A DNA stretch of 40,561 nucleotides from CAZYCC01 sp964645985 (GCA_964645985.1 CAZYCC010000008.1:1-40561), one strand, 5' to 3'. Positions 18,660 to 25,931 are shown, counted from the stretch's first letter. The notes: a model not told the origin generated them from the sequence alone. Numbers and translations: made by a program.

Positions 18660-20063
18660 TCACTCATCGAGCAGGGCGTTCAGCTCCTCCTCAAAGCCGG
18701 GGTTCTGCCGTATGAGGTCTTCCACAACGGCGATGGAGGACATCACGGTCGAGTGGTCGCGGTGGAAGAGATCGCCTATCGCCTGATAGGTGAGGCTCGT
18801 TGATTTCTTAATAAGATAAATGCAGACGTGGCGCGCCGTGGCGATGCTGCCGCCGCGCTTGGGCGAGCGAATATCCTCGGGCGAAACGTGATAGTGCGCC
18901 GCTACGCGCTCAATGATTTTATCCGCCTTCAAGGGGGGTGGGTCATTGCCGCCGACAAGCTCATGCACGCACTCGCGCGCCATTTGCAGGGACGGGGGGC
19001 TTCCGGTGATAAAGGAGACCGCCGCGATTTTGCGCACCGCGCCCTCAAGCTGCCGAATGTTGCTGCGCAATCGCTCGGCGATATAGCGCGTCACTTCCTC
19101 GCCTAAGGTTATGCCCGACTGCGCCGCCTTCTCGCCGAGAATGGCGACGCGCAGCTCATACGGTGGCGGCTGAATATCGGCGAGCAGCCCCCACTCAAAG
19201 CGCGAGCGCAGGCGCGACTCAAGGTGGGAGATGTCGCGCGGCGGGCGGTCGGCGGCGAGGATAATCTGGCGGTTGTCCTCGTGCAGGGCGTTGAAGGTGT
19301 GAAAGAACTCCTCCTGAATGCCCTCTTTGCCGGCGATGAACTGAATATCGTCGATAAGCAGCACGTCGAGCGTGCGGTATTTGTCGCGAAACTCGGATAT
19401 GGTGCGCTGCCGCAGGCTATCCACTAGCTCGTTTGTAAACTCCTCGCCCTTGACGTAGAGCACGGCCATATCGGGGTGCGTGACGCGCAGCTCGTTGACA
19501 ATAGCGCAGAGAAGATGCGTTTTCCCCAGGCCCGGCCCCCCGTAGAGAAAGAGCGGGTTGTAGGCCTCGCCGGGGTCGTGCGCGATAGAGTTGCAGGCGG
19601 CGAGCGCGAACTTGTTGCTCTCCCCCTGAAGAAAAGTCGAGAAGGTATAGTCGGGGTTGACGTGGCAGGGGGTCGCCTCGGTGGGGCGGCGCTTGACGCG
19701 CCGCCGCACCTCCCGCGCCGGCGCGCCGCTCCTGCCCGGGACCACCTCGGTAATCTCCTCCATTTCGGCCGGCTCATTAAAAGGGGAGAGATCGATGGGA
19801 CCGTTTTCGCGCGAGAGGACATAGAGCGAGAGGTCGCACCCGGTCACGCGCCGCAGCTCCTCGGTGATGGCGGGGACGTATTTCTCCTCGATATACTTTT
19901 GCTGAAAGTTGCGCTCGACCGCGACAACCGCCGCCGCCCCGTCGAGAAAGACGAGGGTGGAGTTCTCCAGCCACAGCCGAAAAGTGGGGCCGGAAAGTCT
20001 GCCCCGCAAGGCGGAGAGCACCTCCCGCCAAATCGCCGTATATGCCTCTTGCTCGCCCGACAT
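18660..20063 (-). CDS. dnaA: Chromosomal replication initiator DnaA
   Basis: AAA+ protein that binds DnaA boxes and opens the origin. The 467-residue protein has the N-terminal domain I (AIWREVLSALRGRLSGPTFRLWL), a short linker, the AAA+ domain beginning YTFSTFLQGESNKFALAA with Walker A GGPGLGKT (175-182) and Walker B LLIDDIQFIAGKEG, and the C-terminal helix-turn-helix with LTYQAIGDLFHRDHSTVMSSI, matching the DnaA signature. The ATG at 20063 gives the family-like start MSGEQEAYTAIW; the frame continues to 20183 but that part overlaps the GC-rich leader and promoter. No strong ribosome site precedes the ATG. Confidence 0.96.
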   Translation of the reverse strand: MSGEQEAYTAIWREVLSALRGRLSGPTFRLWLENSTLVFLDGAAAVVAVERNFQQKYIEEKYVPAITEELRRVTGCDLSLYVLSRENGPIDLSPFNEPAEMEEITEVVPGRSGAPAREVRRRVKRRPTEATPCHVNPDYTFSTFLQGESNKFALAACNSIAHDPGEAYNPLFLYGGPGLGKTHLLCAIVNELRVTHPDMAVLYVKGEEFTNELVDSLRQRTISEFRDKYRTLDVLLIDDIQFIAGKEGIQEEFFHTFNALHEDNRQIILAADRPPRDISHLESRLRSRFEWGLLADIQPPPYELRVAILGEKAAQSGITLGEEVTRYIAERLRSNIRQLEGAVRKIAAVSFITGSPPSLQMARECVHELVGGNDPPPLKADKIIERVAAHYHVSPEDIRSPKRGGSIATARHVCIYLIKKSTSLTYQAIGDLFHRDHSTVMSSIAVVEDLIRQNPGFEEELNALLDE

Positions 20064-20103
20064 GAGTGAAAAAGAAATAATCAGTCCGAAAGAAAACCGC
20101 CCC

Positions 20104-20142
20104 GCGCGCCCCCCCTCGCGCTCTCGCGCGGGGGGGGGCGCG
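20104..20142 (-). promoter_or_regulatory. GC-rich hairpin in the dnaA leader
   Basis: Between the dnaA promoter and start codon the sequence can fold into a stem of about 11-12 pairs (20104-20115 with 20129-20142, C-run against G-run) enclosing a TCGCGCTCTCGCG loop that can itself pair. No T-run follows it closely on the minus strand, so it is not a typical terminator. It may influence dnaA translation or RNA stability; this is inference only. Confidence 0.45.
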
Positions 20143-20173
20143 AAAAGACCCCCATTCTCTCTTTTGCAAAACC

Positions 20174-20202
20174 AGTATATCACAAACGCGGGAAATTTTC
20201 AA
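20174..20202 (-). promoter_or_regulatory. Probable dnaA promoter
   Basis: On the minus strand TTGAAA (20202-20197) is followed by exactly 17 bases and TATACT (20179-20174), a good sigma-A promoter. It would start a leader of about 100 bases before the dnaA ATG. No DnaA box of the TTTTCCACA type is seen in the 20064-20425 spacer, which otherwise contains only this promoter, the leader hairpin and the rpmH promoter. Confidence 0.75.
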
Positions 20203-20307
20203 TCGCAACTTGTGTGAAAAGAGCGAGAATCCCCCGCAGGGAGGCAAATCTTCATAGTATTTTTACAAATTCGGCGCGCGGGGGCGCGCAAAACTCCTCC
20301 CCGCCCC

Positions 20308-20336
20308 TTGACAACCCCTCGCCCCTCCGCTATAAT
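20308..20336 (+). promoter_or_regulatory. Consensus sigma-A promoter for rpmH
   Basis: TTGACA (20308-20313), a 17-base spacer and TATAAT (20331-20336) are a perfect match to the sigma-A consensus. It lies about 90 bases before the rpmH start and points away from dnaA, so replication and translation genes are expressed divergently. Confidence 0.93.
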
Positions 20337-20425
20337 AAGAATTTGCGAAGCTGCGCCCGTAAAAGACACCCCCGCGGCAGCTCGCGCGAGTTTTGTTTTC
20401 TATCCCATAATAGCGGAGGCAAGCG

Positions 20426-20560
20426 ATGATTCCGACCTATCACCCCAAAAAGCGCCAGCGCAAGAGAGAGCACGGTTTTCGCAAGAGAATGGCAACCGCG
20501 AACGGCCGCAAGGTCCTCCACCGCCGCCGCCAGAAGGGCCGCGCGCGCCTGACCTACTGA
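20426..20560 (+). CDS. rpmH: 50S ribosomal protein L34
   Basis: A 44-residue, very basic ribosomal protein. The translation MIPTYHPKKRQRKREHGF, then RKRMATANGRKVLHRRRQK and GRARLTY, matches L34 along its whole length. GGAGG (20415-20419) sits six bases before the ATG. It is first in the rpmH-rnpA-yidD-yidC-jag cluster that flanks dnaA in most bacteria, and it is too short for length-filtered gene calling. Confidence 0.97.
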   Translation: MIPTYHPKKRQRKREHGFRKRMATANGRKVLHRRRQKGRARLTY

Positions 20561-20862
20561 ACCGCCGCGCCCCGCGCCGCCGCGCCCCCGCCACATCGGC
20601 GAGCAGAGCGGTACGGGAAAAGCGCGCACGCACGCCCCGCGCTCCAAATCTACCGCCGCGCCGCGCGCCGCTTTTCTTTTCTTTGACGCGCCGAAAGAGG
20701 CGCGCCGCGATAAAACGGCGACCGCCCGGCGCAGTGCCGCACCCCCGCCGCGCTCTCATTGGAAGAGCGCTTTGCGGTTATTTGTATCTTCCCGCGCCGC
20801 GACAAGTGTAGCGCGCCGCGAGGAAACCCGCGCGCCGCCTTGGCGATCCCGCTGATTTTTGT
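20561..20862. other. Non-coding spacer between rpmH and rnpA
   Basis: About 300 GC-rich bases separate rpmH from rnpA, which usually almost touch. I see no conserved protein frame. There is a GACGCGCC...GGCGCGCC inverted repeat (about 20684-20705) after a pyrimidine-rich stretch, and no convincing promoter or terminator. Confidence 0.5.
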
Positions 20863-21291
20863 ATGACCACCCTCCCCTTGCGCGAGAACCACCTCTTCGT
20901 GAAGTGCACGCGCGGGGGGGCGCGCAGCGCGCACGGCTGCCTTGTCGTCTCCCGCCTCGCCGACAAAAAGGCGAACCTCCTGCGGCGGCAAAATCCCCAA
21001 AAAGAGAAGGTCAACCGCGTCGGCATCACCGCGACAAAGAAAGTGGGCGGCGCTGTCGAGCGCAACCGCGCGCGCCGGCTCATTCGCGAGGCGTTTCGCC
21101 TCACCGAGCGGGAGACCCTTCTGCGGCGCGGGCAGCTGCTCGTCATCGCGGCGCGGCCGACGATTGCCGGCAAGAAGATGGGGGAGGTGAAGCGAGATCT
21201 GCGCCGGTGCCTGCTTGACCTCGGTATGTTCGCCGCGCCTGCGAGCGGCGCGAGCGGCGCGCCCGTTCCCCCGCGACCCACAAACCACTAA
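20863..21291 (+). CDS. rnpA: Ribonuclease P protein component
   Basis: Basic protein that helps the RNase P RNA cut the 5' leader from pre-tRNAs. The 142-residue protein contains the family core VNRVGITATKKVGGAVERNRARRLIREAFR (50-79, with the RNR motif) preceded by the substrate-binding strands (HGCLVVSRLADKK) and followed by LVIAARPTIAGKKMGEV. The C-terminus has an extra Ala/Gly/Pro tail of about 20 residues. No ribosome-binding site is visible before the ATG. The stop codon TAA lies inside the first unit of a heptamer repeat, so the repeat has supplied the end of the gene. Confidence 0.93.
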   Translation: MTTLPLRENHLFVKCTRGGARSAHGCLVVSRLADKKANLLRRQNPQKEKVNRVGITATKKVGGAVERNRARRLIREAFRLTERETLLRRGQLLVIAARPTIAGKKMGEVKRDLRRCLLDLGMFAAPASGASGAPVPPRPTNH

Positions 21292-21324
21292 ACTATCCAC
21301 TATCCACTAACCACTAACCACTAC
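21285..21324 (+). repeat. CCACTAA-type heptamer repeats (rnpA-yidD)
   Basis: Heptamers CCACTAA (21285-21291), CCACTAT (21297-21303), CCACTAA (21304-21310), CCACTAA (21311-21317) and CCACTAC (21318-21324) run in one orientation just before yidD. The same repeat family appears at 21429-21475, 24903-24955 and 30579-30616. Confidence 0.8.
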
Positions 21325-21331
21325 ACAACAG

Positions 21332-21715
21332 ATGAGTGCGCGCAAATCCCGCGCGGGGGTTTTCCCCGTGAGAGACAACCTCCCTCCCCGGGAGGACGGC
21401 GCGCCGCGCGAGGGCGCGCGCGACAGCTCACTATCCACTACCCACTTTCCACTATCCACTAAACTATCCACTACTACAGCGCGCGAGATAGCTCTGCTGC
21501 CGGTGAAGTTTTACCGCCGGGAAATCTCGCCCCTCACCGGGCCTTGCTGCCGCTTCACGCCGACCTGCTCGGCATACTGCATGGAGGCGGTGCGCACGCA
21601 CGGCATTCTGCGCGGCGCGGCGCTGACAGCTTGGCGCATTCTGCGCTGCAATCCCCTCTGCCACGGGGGCTACGACCCTGTCCCCCCGCCGCGCGGCAAG
21701 CGCGGCAGCACCTAA
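21332..21715 (+). CDS. yidD: Membrane protein insertion efficiency factor YidD
   Basis: Small membrane-associated protein that aids YidC-dependent insertion. The conserved part is residues 52-120: VKFYRREISPLTGPCCRFTPTCSAY, then AVRTHG and RILRCNPLCHGGYDPVPPP, including the invariant cysteines and CxFxPTCSxY. The open frame has about 50 extra N-terminal residues (Ser/Thr/Leu-rich, DSSLSTTHFPLSTKLSTTT), which are translated heptamer repeats, so the true start may be further in, for instance a GTG at 21503; neither start has a good ribosome site. It lies between rnpA and yidC as usual. Confidence 0.88.
   Translation: MSARKSRAGVFPVRDNLPPREDGAPREGARDSSLSTTHFPLSTKLSTTTAREIALLPVKFYRREISPLTGPCCRFTPTCSAYCMEAVRTHGILRGAALTAWRILRCNPLCHGGYDPVPPPRGKRGST
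21429..21475 (+). repeat. CACTATC-type heptamer repeats inside the yidD frame
   Basis: Units CACTATC (21429-21435), CACTACC, CACTTTC, CACTATC and CACTAAA (to 21463), followed by CTATCCACTACT, form a second array of the same family as 21285-21324. It falls in the 5' part of the annotated yidD frame and encodes its Ser/Thr-rich extension. Confidence 0.8.
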
Positions 21716-21746
21716 CGTGCTTTCCCGCGCGCGGATAACGCTCCCG

Positions 21747-21811
21747 CGCGCCGCGCTCTCTTTGCCCCGGCGCGCCGCCCCGCTCTTCCCCGCGCCGCGC
21801 TCTCTTTGCCC
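21747..21811. repeat. 21-bp direct repeat upstream of yidC
   Basis: An identical 21-base sequence beginning CGCGCCGCGCTCTC occurs at 21747-21767 and 21791-21811, 44 bases apart. It lies in the open frame preceding the YidC signal peptide and supports the view that 21717-21857 is non-coding spacer. Confidence 0.7.
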
Positions 21812-21857
21812 GCGGGAAGCGCCCGCCCCCGCCACTTCTGTCCCCATCGGTGATCTC

Positions 21858-23492
21858 TTGACCCATTCACGTTTGCGGCGTATCGCGGCCCTCGCGGGCG
21901 CGCTGCTCCTCTTGCTCCTCCTGCTGCCCTCCTGCGGGGAGAAGACCCTCTCGCAGGCGAAAAGCGACCTTGTCGAGGAGAAGGAAATCGCCCTCAACAG
22001 CGACGAGGCGGGCACCTCGACCCTCACACCGCAGGAGGAGGCGAAAATCTTCGATGAGGAGACCGAGGGGCGGGGCCTCGGCATCGAGCAGTTCTGGGAC
22101 GTGCTGCAAGTGCCGATGGGCTGGGTGCTCGATCTATGCGACCGCGCGGCGTTCGGCAACTACCTTGTGGCCCTTCTGCTCTTCACGCTCTTTATTAAGC
22201 TCTTAATGCTGCATTCGGGCATAAAGCAGCAGAAGAACATGGTCAAGCAGGCGAGCTTCGCGCCGCGCCAAAGGGCGATTCAGAAAAAATACGCCGGGCG
22301 CACCGACAAGGTGGCGCAGCAGCAGATGCAGCAGGAGCTGCTCGAGGCGCAGCAGGAAGCGGGCATCTCGACCTTCGGCGGCTGCCTTGGGATGTTTATT
22401 CAGTTCCCCATTCTCATCTGCCTCTATACGGTTATCCGCTCGCCCCTGCGCTACCTCTCGCACCTGACCTCAAACCAGGTGGGCCTTCTTTATATGCGCG
22501 CGCAGAGGCTCGGCTTCGAGGGTCTTGACGAGATCGCCCTCACGACCTTCATTCGCGGCAACAGCGAGGGCTTCTCCGACCTCATCGGCGACAAGCTGCG
22601 CCTTGCCAACTTCAAGGTCTTCGGGCTTGACTTCTCGGCGACCCCGTCCTTTAAGCCCGCGCAGCCCGCGCAGTGGGCGCTGCTCGCGGTGCCGGTGCTC
22701 GTCTTCGTTTCGTATTTTCTCTCCATGCGCCTCTCGCGCAAGATGAGCTATCAGCCGCCCGCCGCCGACGGGCAGCCGGACACGGCGACCTCCATGAAAA
22801 TCATGGACTGGATTATGCCGCTCATGAGCGTCTACATCTCCTTCAGCGTGCCCGCCCTGCTCGGCGTTTACTGGATTTATCAGAGCGTGCTCGGCGTGCT
22901 GCAGCAGTATATCCTCAAGAAAATCTACCCCTTCCCGGTCTTCACCGAGGAGGACTATAAAGAGGCCGAACGGCAGTATCTCGGCAAGCGCCCGAAGAAG
23001 AAAAGCGGCGAGGCGGCTCTGCCAGATCCGAACAAACCCAAGGTGCGCTCGCTTCACCATATCGACGATGACGACGAGGACATTCCCGCGGCGGTGCAGG
23101 CCCTGCCGGTGAGCACCATCTACGGCGACGAGGACGAGCCGGAGGCTCCCGCGCGCAAGCCCCGCGCCCCGCGCGCGCCGCTCAAGGGCGACGCCCCGCC
23201 TCCCCGCCGGCGCGGCAAGAAGGCAAAGAAAGAGCGCGCCGCCGCTTCCGCCGAGGCGGAAGAACCGAACACCTCGGACAAACCGAATAACTCGGNNNNN
23301 NNNNNNNNNNNNNNNNNNNNNNNNNNNNNNNNNNNNNNNNNNNNNNNNNNNNNNNNNNNNNNNNNNNNNNNNNNNNNNNNNNNNNNNNNNNNNNNCTCGG
23401 ACAAACCGAATAACTCGGCAGACCCGGGCGAGGACACCTCCGCGCCGGAGGGCGCGGGCGAGGGCGCGCGGGACAGCGGGCGCAACCCGTAG
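21858..23492 (+). CDS. yidC: Membrane protein insertase YidC (SpoIIIJ/OxaA type)
   Basis: Inserts proteins into the cytoplasmic membrane alone or with SecYEG. The start shown (TTG at 21858, weak GGTGAT upstream) gives a clean lipoprotein signal with Cys26 in LLPSC, as in Gram-positive YidC; a GTG at 21717 would add 47 unlikely residues. Visible helices are FGNYLVALLLFTLFIKLLML (with Lys at the groove position where B. subtilis SpoIIIJ has Arg), GGCLGMFIQFPILICLYTVI, WALLAVPVLVFVSYFLSM and IMDWIMPLMSVYISF plus VPALLGVYWIYQSVL. After about residue 370 comes a long charged cytoplasmic tail of Lys/Arg/Pro stretches and a PNNSDK repeat, which is broken by an assembly gap of unknown true length (frame conserved on both sides). 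The stop is at 23490-23492. Confidence 0.92.
   Translation: MTHSRLRRIAALAGALLLLLLLLPSCGEKTLSQAKSDLVEEKEIALNSDEAGTSTLTPQEEAKIFDEETEGRGLGIEQFWDVLQVPMGWVLDLCDRAAFGNYLVALLLFTLFIKLLMLHSGIKQQKNMVKQASFAPRQRAIQKKYAGRTDKVAQQQMQQELLEAQQEAGISTFGGCLGMFIQFPILICLYTVIRSPLRYLSHLTSNQVGLLYMRAQRLGFEGLDEIALTTFIRGNSEGFSDLIGDKLRLANFKVFGLDFSATPSFKPAQPAQWALLAVPVLVFVSYFLSMRLSRKMSYQPPAADGQPDTATSMKIMDWIMPLMSVYISFSVPALLGVYWIYQSVLGVLQQYILKKIYPFPVFTEEDYKEAERQYLGKRPKKKSGEAALPDPNKPKVRSLHHIDDDDEDIPAAVQALPVSTIYGDEDEPEAPARKPRAPRAPLKGDAPPPRRRGKKAKKERAAASAEAEEPNTSDKPNNSXXXXXXXXXXXXXXXXXXXXXXXXXXXXXXXXXXSDKPNNSADPGEDTSAPEGAGEGARDSGRNP
23265..23418 (+). repeat. 18-bp coding repeat in the yidC tail, interrupted by a gap
   Basis: Units encoding PNTSDK and PNNSDK (18 bases, starting CCGAATAACTCGGACAAA) run into the 100-N block from the left and continue from its right side. 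The 23 bases left of the gap (23273-23295) are identical to the 23 bases right of it (23396-23418). The assembler therefore probably stopped at this repeat. The real number of units is unknown; merging the identical ends would remove 123 bases (41 codons) and keep the frame. Confidence 0.8.
23296..23395. other. Assembly gap (100 N) in yidC
   Basis: A 100-base N block of conventional length, so its size is not measured. It lies in a tandem repeat, as described for 23265-23418. Confidence 0.99.
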
Positions 23493-23583
23493 CGGCGGCG
23501 CTCCCCCGGGGGCAAGCGCACCGCCGCGCGCGCTTCCTCTTTTCACAAAAACGGCTCACGCGCCAAACAAACAGGAGAGAACG

Positions 23584-24240
23584 ATGGCAAGCAGGAAAGA
23601 AATTACCGTGACGGCGAAGACGGTGGAAGAGGCGGCCGCCGAGGGCGCGCAGCGGCTCGGCGCGCCGGAGGAGGCGGTCGCGGTTGAGGTTCTGCAGGAG
23701 CCGAAGAAGGGCTTCCTCGGCATCGGGGAGCTGCCCGCCGTGGTCAAAGTGAGCTATGAGCCGAGCCGCGCCGACATTGCGGAGCAATTCCTGCGCACCT
23801 ATATCGAGGGGGTAGGCGTGCGCGCCGAGGTGCGGCGCGTGAGCGAGCAGGACGGCTGCGTTTTCTTTGATATATCGGGAGAGGGCGCGGGCGCGCTCAT
23901 CGGCTACCACGGCGAGACGCTCGACGCGCTGCAGATCTTATCGACCCTCGCGGCGAATCGCGTGCTCGCGGGCGAGGAGGAGGGCGACTATCACGAGGGC
24001 TACCTGCGCGTGTCTCTTGACGCGGGCGGCTACCGCGGCAAGCGCGACGCGACGCTCGCCACGCTCGCGAAAAGAACCGCCGACCGTGTGCGCCGCACCG
24101 GCCGCCCGGTCACGCTCGAGCCGATGAACGCGAGCGACCGCCGCGCCGTTCACACGGCGGTGCAGGCGATCCCCGGTGTCGAGAGCGAGAGCACCGGCAG
24201 CGAGGGCCACCGCTGCGTCGTCATCTACCCCGCGCAGTAA
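23584..24240 (+). CDS. jag: RNA-binding protein Jag/KhpB
   Basis: Cytoplasmic RNA-binding protein encoded next to yidC (SpoIIIJ-associated). The 218-residue protein has the N-terminal Jag domain (VTAKTVEEAAAEGAQRLGAPEEAV with VEVLQEPKKGFLGIG), a KH domain with the GxxG loop in LIGYHGETLDALQILS (about 101-116), and a C-terminal R3H domain with MNASDRRAVHTAVQ. AGGAGA lies five bases before the ATG. The mnmE, mnmG, rsmG and parAB genes that often follow jag are not present; a tRNA comes next. The spacer 24241-24467 has short GC hairpins only. Confidence 0.95.
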   Translation: MASRKEITVTAKTVEEAAAEGAQRLGAPEEAVAVEVLQEPKKGFLGIGELPAVVKVSYEPSRADIAEQFLRTYIEGVGVRAEVRRVSEQDGCVFFDISGEGAGALIGYHGETLDALQILSTLAANRVLAGEEEGDYHEGYLRVSLDAGGYRGKRDATLATLAKRTADRVRRTGRPVTLEPMNASDRRAVHTAVQAIPGVESESTGSEGHRCVVIYPAQ

Positions 24241-24467
24241 TCGCGCCGCGATAGTTCCCGCGAGGACGCGGGCGCGGCTGCCCCTTGCGGGAGCGGCGCG
24301 CGCTACGCCTGGAAGAGAGGCGAAGCTCGCGCGGGAAGGGCAAGGGAACGCCATCGGCGCGGAAGGGGGAGTGCTTTCCCCGTGGCGGTGAAATAGGGAG
24401 AGGGGAGCGCGCCGCGGCGCGGAGAGAACGAAGGAAAACAACAGACAGCGCCCCCGCGCGGGGCTGC

Positions 24468-24543
24468 GGGCCATTAGCTCAGCGGTGAGAGCCGCCGGCT
24501 CATAACCGGTTGGTCCGGGGTTCGAATCCCTGATGGCCTACCA
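24468..24543 (+). tRNA. tRNA with anticodon CAU (Met or Ile2)
   Basis: A complete cloverleaf with encoded CCA: acceptor GGGCCAT/ATGGCCT, D arm GCTC...GAGC, anticodon stem GCCGG/CCGGT around CTCATAA, five-base variable loop, T arm CGGGG/CCCTG with TTCGAAT. A CAU anticodon can mean elongator Met, initiator Met or the lysidine-modified Ile2. The G1-U72 pair argues against an initiator. The C4-G69 and C5-G68 pairs are those used by TilS to recognise Ile2, which favours Ile2 slightly. Identity not settled from sequence alone. Confidence 0.93.
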
Positions 24544-24605
24544 TACGCGCGCGCCGCGCCGCAATGCGCGCAACCTCCCCCTTCAATGAGCGGGGAGCGC
24601 AAAAC

Positions 24606-24684
24606 CCCCCGCCTCGGCGGGGGACGCAAAATCCCCGCCAGAGCAGCAGGGTACAAATTCCCCGCCTTTTCGGCGGGGGTTTTT
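24606..24684 (+). terminator. Terminator after the CAU tRNA
   Basis: CCCCGCC (24660-24666) and GGCGGGG (24672-24678) form a strong stem, followed by GTTTTTG (24679-24685). A related hairpin CCCCCG...CGGGGG lies just before it at 24606-24623 without a T-run. Together they end transcription from the tRNA. Confidence 0.85.
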
Positions 24685-24722
24685 GTAAATGCGGGAAAAC
24701 GCGCCGCAAAATCCCGAAAAAT

Positions 24723-24864
24723 TGTGGAAAAGTGGAAAACCTGTGGAAAACCCGCGAGACTTCCCTCGGGGAAAGGGATCGCCGCCTCCCCGCCCGCCCT
24801 CGCTCACAAGTTATTCACACGAGAAGCGTGAACCCGCCGCTCTCCTCTCCCAAAGTTTTCCACA
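24723..24864. other. DnaA-box cluster near parS
   Basis: Minus-oriented boxes TGTGGAAAA at 24723-24731 and 24742-24750, AGTGGAAAA at 24731-24739; plus-oriented TTATTCACA at 24811-24819 (fits TTATNCACA) and TTTTCCACA at 24856-24864. Five sites in 142 bases, ending nine bases before the parS palindrome. This lies in a 500-base stretch (24544-25046) without genes. It could be part of a multi-site origin or a DnaA-titrating region; inference. Confidence 0.7.
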
Positions 24865-24872
24865 TCCCCCAT

Positions 24873-24888
24873 TGTTTCACGTGAAACA
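24873..24888. promoter_or_regulatory. parS centromere site (perfect palindrome)
   Basis: TGTTTCACGTGAAACA is identical to the bacterial parS consensus bound by ParB/Spo0J. It lies about 4.8 kb from dnaA, within the origin-proximal zone where parS sites are concentrated. ParB itself is not encoded in this window. Confidence 0.95.
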
Positions 24889-24902
24889 TCCCCCGCGCCA
24901 CC

Positions 24903-24955
24903 CCACTCTCCACTATTCACTCCACTCTCCACTAAACTATCCACTCTCCACTCCT
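24903..24955 (+). repeat. CCACTCT/CCACTAA heptamer repeats
   Basis: CCACTCT, CCACTAT, TCACTCC, ACTCTCC, ACTAAAC and further variants form the same heptamer family as at 21285-21324, in the same orientation, shortly upstream of a promoter and gene. Confidence 0.75.
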
Positions 24956-24989
24956 CCCGCGCTCCCTCGGGCGACACTGCGCTCCTCTC

Positions 24990-25018
24990 TTGACACTCGC
25001 GCGCGTTTTTGCTATACT
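24990..25018 (+). promoter_or_regulatory. Sigma-A promoter for the small membrane protein gene
   Basis: TTGACA (24990-24995), a 17-base spacer and TATACT (25013-25018) are a near-perfect sigma-A promoter about 30 bases upstream of the ATG at 25047, which would give a very short leader. Confidence 0.9.
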
Positions 25019-25046
25019 TTCCTCATCTTCATAACGGAGGTGGCAT

Positions 25047-25535
25047 ATGCCGGAGGTGCGATCTTTTCCCGTGGTGGACCCGTTTGACTTCGATGAGTTC
25101 ATGAGGCAGTTCGTTTCGCTCTACCAGACGAAGGGCTTCGTCGTGTCGGCGGCGCCGCTCGGCAGGGGCGCGCTCGCGCGCCTATCCAAGGACGATGACG
25201 GCTTCAAGAAATTTATTGGGCTCTCGCTTGGAATATCGGTGACTTTCAGCTTCGCGCCGAACCCTGTAGGCGGGCAGTCGCTCGTGCTCACCTTCTCGGA
25301 CGCCGACTGGACCGGCAAAATCATCGCGATCGCCGTCGGGTGGCTAATCTGCCTCGTGCCGCTCGTCACCGGCATTATCGGCGCGGCAAATCAGTCGGGC
25401 CTGCCCAATAAGGTGACAAACGACGTGCTCGACATTCTGCAGAGGATGGGCGCGATTGAGACCTTCGGGCAGGGGAGCGGCTACTCATCGCAGCCGCCCT
25501 ACGGCTCCGGCTCCTACCCTCCGCCCGCCAATTAA
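25047..25535 (+). CDS. Small membrane protein, unknown function
   Basis: A 162-residue protein not recognised. Residues 1-60 are a soluble domain (VDPFDFDEFMRQFVSLYQTKG, KDDDGFKKFIGLSLG), with strand-like segments to about 85. One strong transmembrane helix follows (KIIAIAVGWLICLVPLVTGIIGA, about 91-113), then KVTNDVLDILQRMGAIE and a Gly/Ser/Tyr/Pro-rich tail ending YPPPAN. The start is well supported: GGAGGT five bases upstream of the ATG and a strong promoter. It has its own promoter and terminator, so it is monocistronic. Expression should be high; role unknown. Confidence 0.82.
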   Translation: MPEVRSFPVVDPFDFDEFMRQFVSLYQTKGFVVSAAPLGRGALARLSKDDDGFKKFIGLSLGISVTFSFAPNPVGGQSLVLTFSDADWTGKIIAIAVGWLICLVPLVTGIIGAANQSGLPNKVTNDVLDILQRMGAIETFGQGSGYSSQPPYGSGSYPPPAN

Positions 25536-25553
25536 CGTCGCGCGAAGCGAAAA

Positions 25554-25576
25554 CGCTCCCGCGCGGGGGCGCTTTT
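25554..25576 (+). terminator. Terminator of the small membrane protein gene
   Basis: CGCTCCC (25554-25560) pairs with GGGGGCG (25565-25571) around GCGC and is followed by CTTTT, 20 bases after the stop codon. Confidence 0.7.
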
Positions 25577-25931
25577 GCCGCGCCGCGACACCCGCGTGAC
25601 CCCGCACTCCGCGTGACGCTCGCGCCTCGCCTTGCGTCTTCCGCGCGCCCGCTCGCCCCTGAGCTTGCGCCGCGCTCTGGCTTTGCTCGGGTTACGCGCC
25701 CGCGCTGCGCTCGTGCTGCGCCCCCACCTCACGCGCAAAGCGCTCGCGAAACCGCCGTCCGCTTGCGCACTCGCGCTCCGCTCGCGCGCGCTCTGTTTTC
25801 GCGCTGCGCTCCCGCTCCCCGTGCCTCCCCCGTCCTTGCGGCGATTGGCGCACCGCGCAGACCACCGCGCCTCCCGTGTCGCGTCGCGTCTCCCGCGCCC
25901 CCGCGCACTTCGTTCTTTCTTCCTTATTGAT
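25577..25931. other. GC-rich non-coding spacer
   Basis: About 350 bases of low-complexity GC-rich sequence with many CGCGTGAC, CGCTCGCG and GCGCTGCGCTC variants. The frame of the following aminotransferase stays open through it, but the translation is a run of Arg/Ala/Leu/Pro unlike any protein, and no ribosome site or promoter is seen. Confidence 0.6.

Noticed and set aside
20064..20425. DnaA boxes in the dnaA-rpmH spacer
   Set aside because: Only weak partial matches such as TGTGTGAAAA near 20211; no TTTTCCACA or TTATCCACA nonamer is present.
24241..24467. SRP RNA or other structured RNA between jag and the tRNA
   Set aside because: No GGAAGCAGCC-type SRP loop or other recognisable core was found; only simple GC hairpins.
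25632..25931. N-terminal 100 residues of the aminotransferase
   Set aside because: Low-complexity Arg/Ala/Leu/Pro translation, and the family start coincides with the ATG at 25932.
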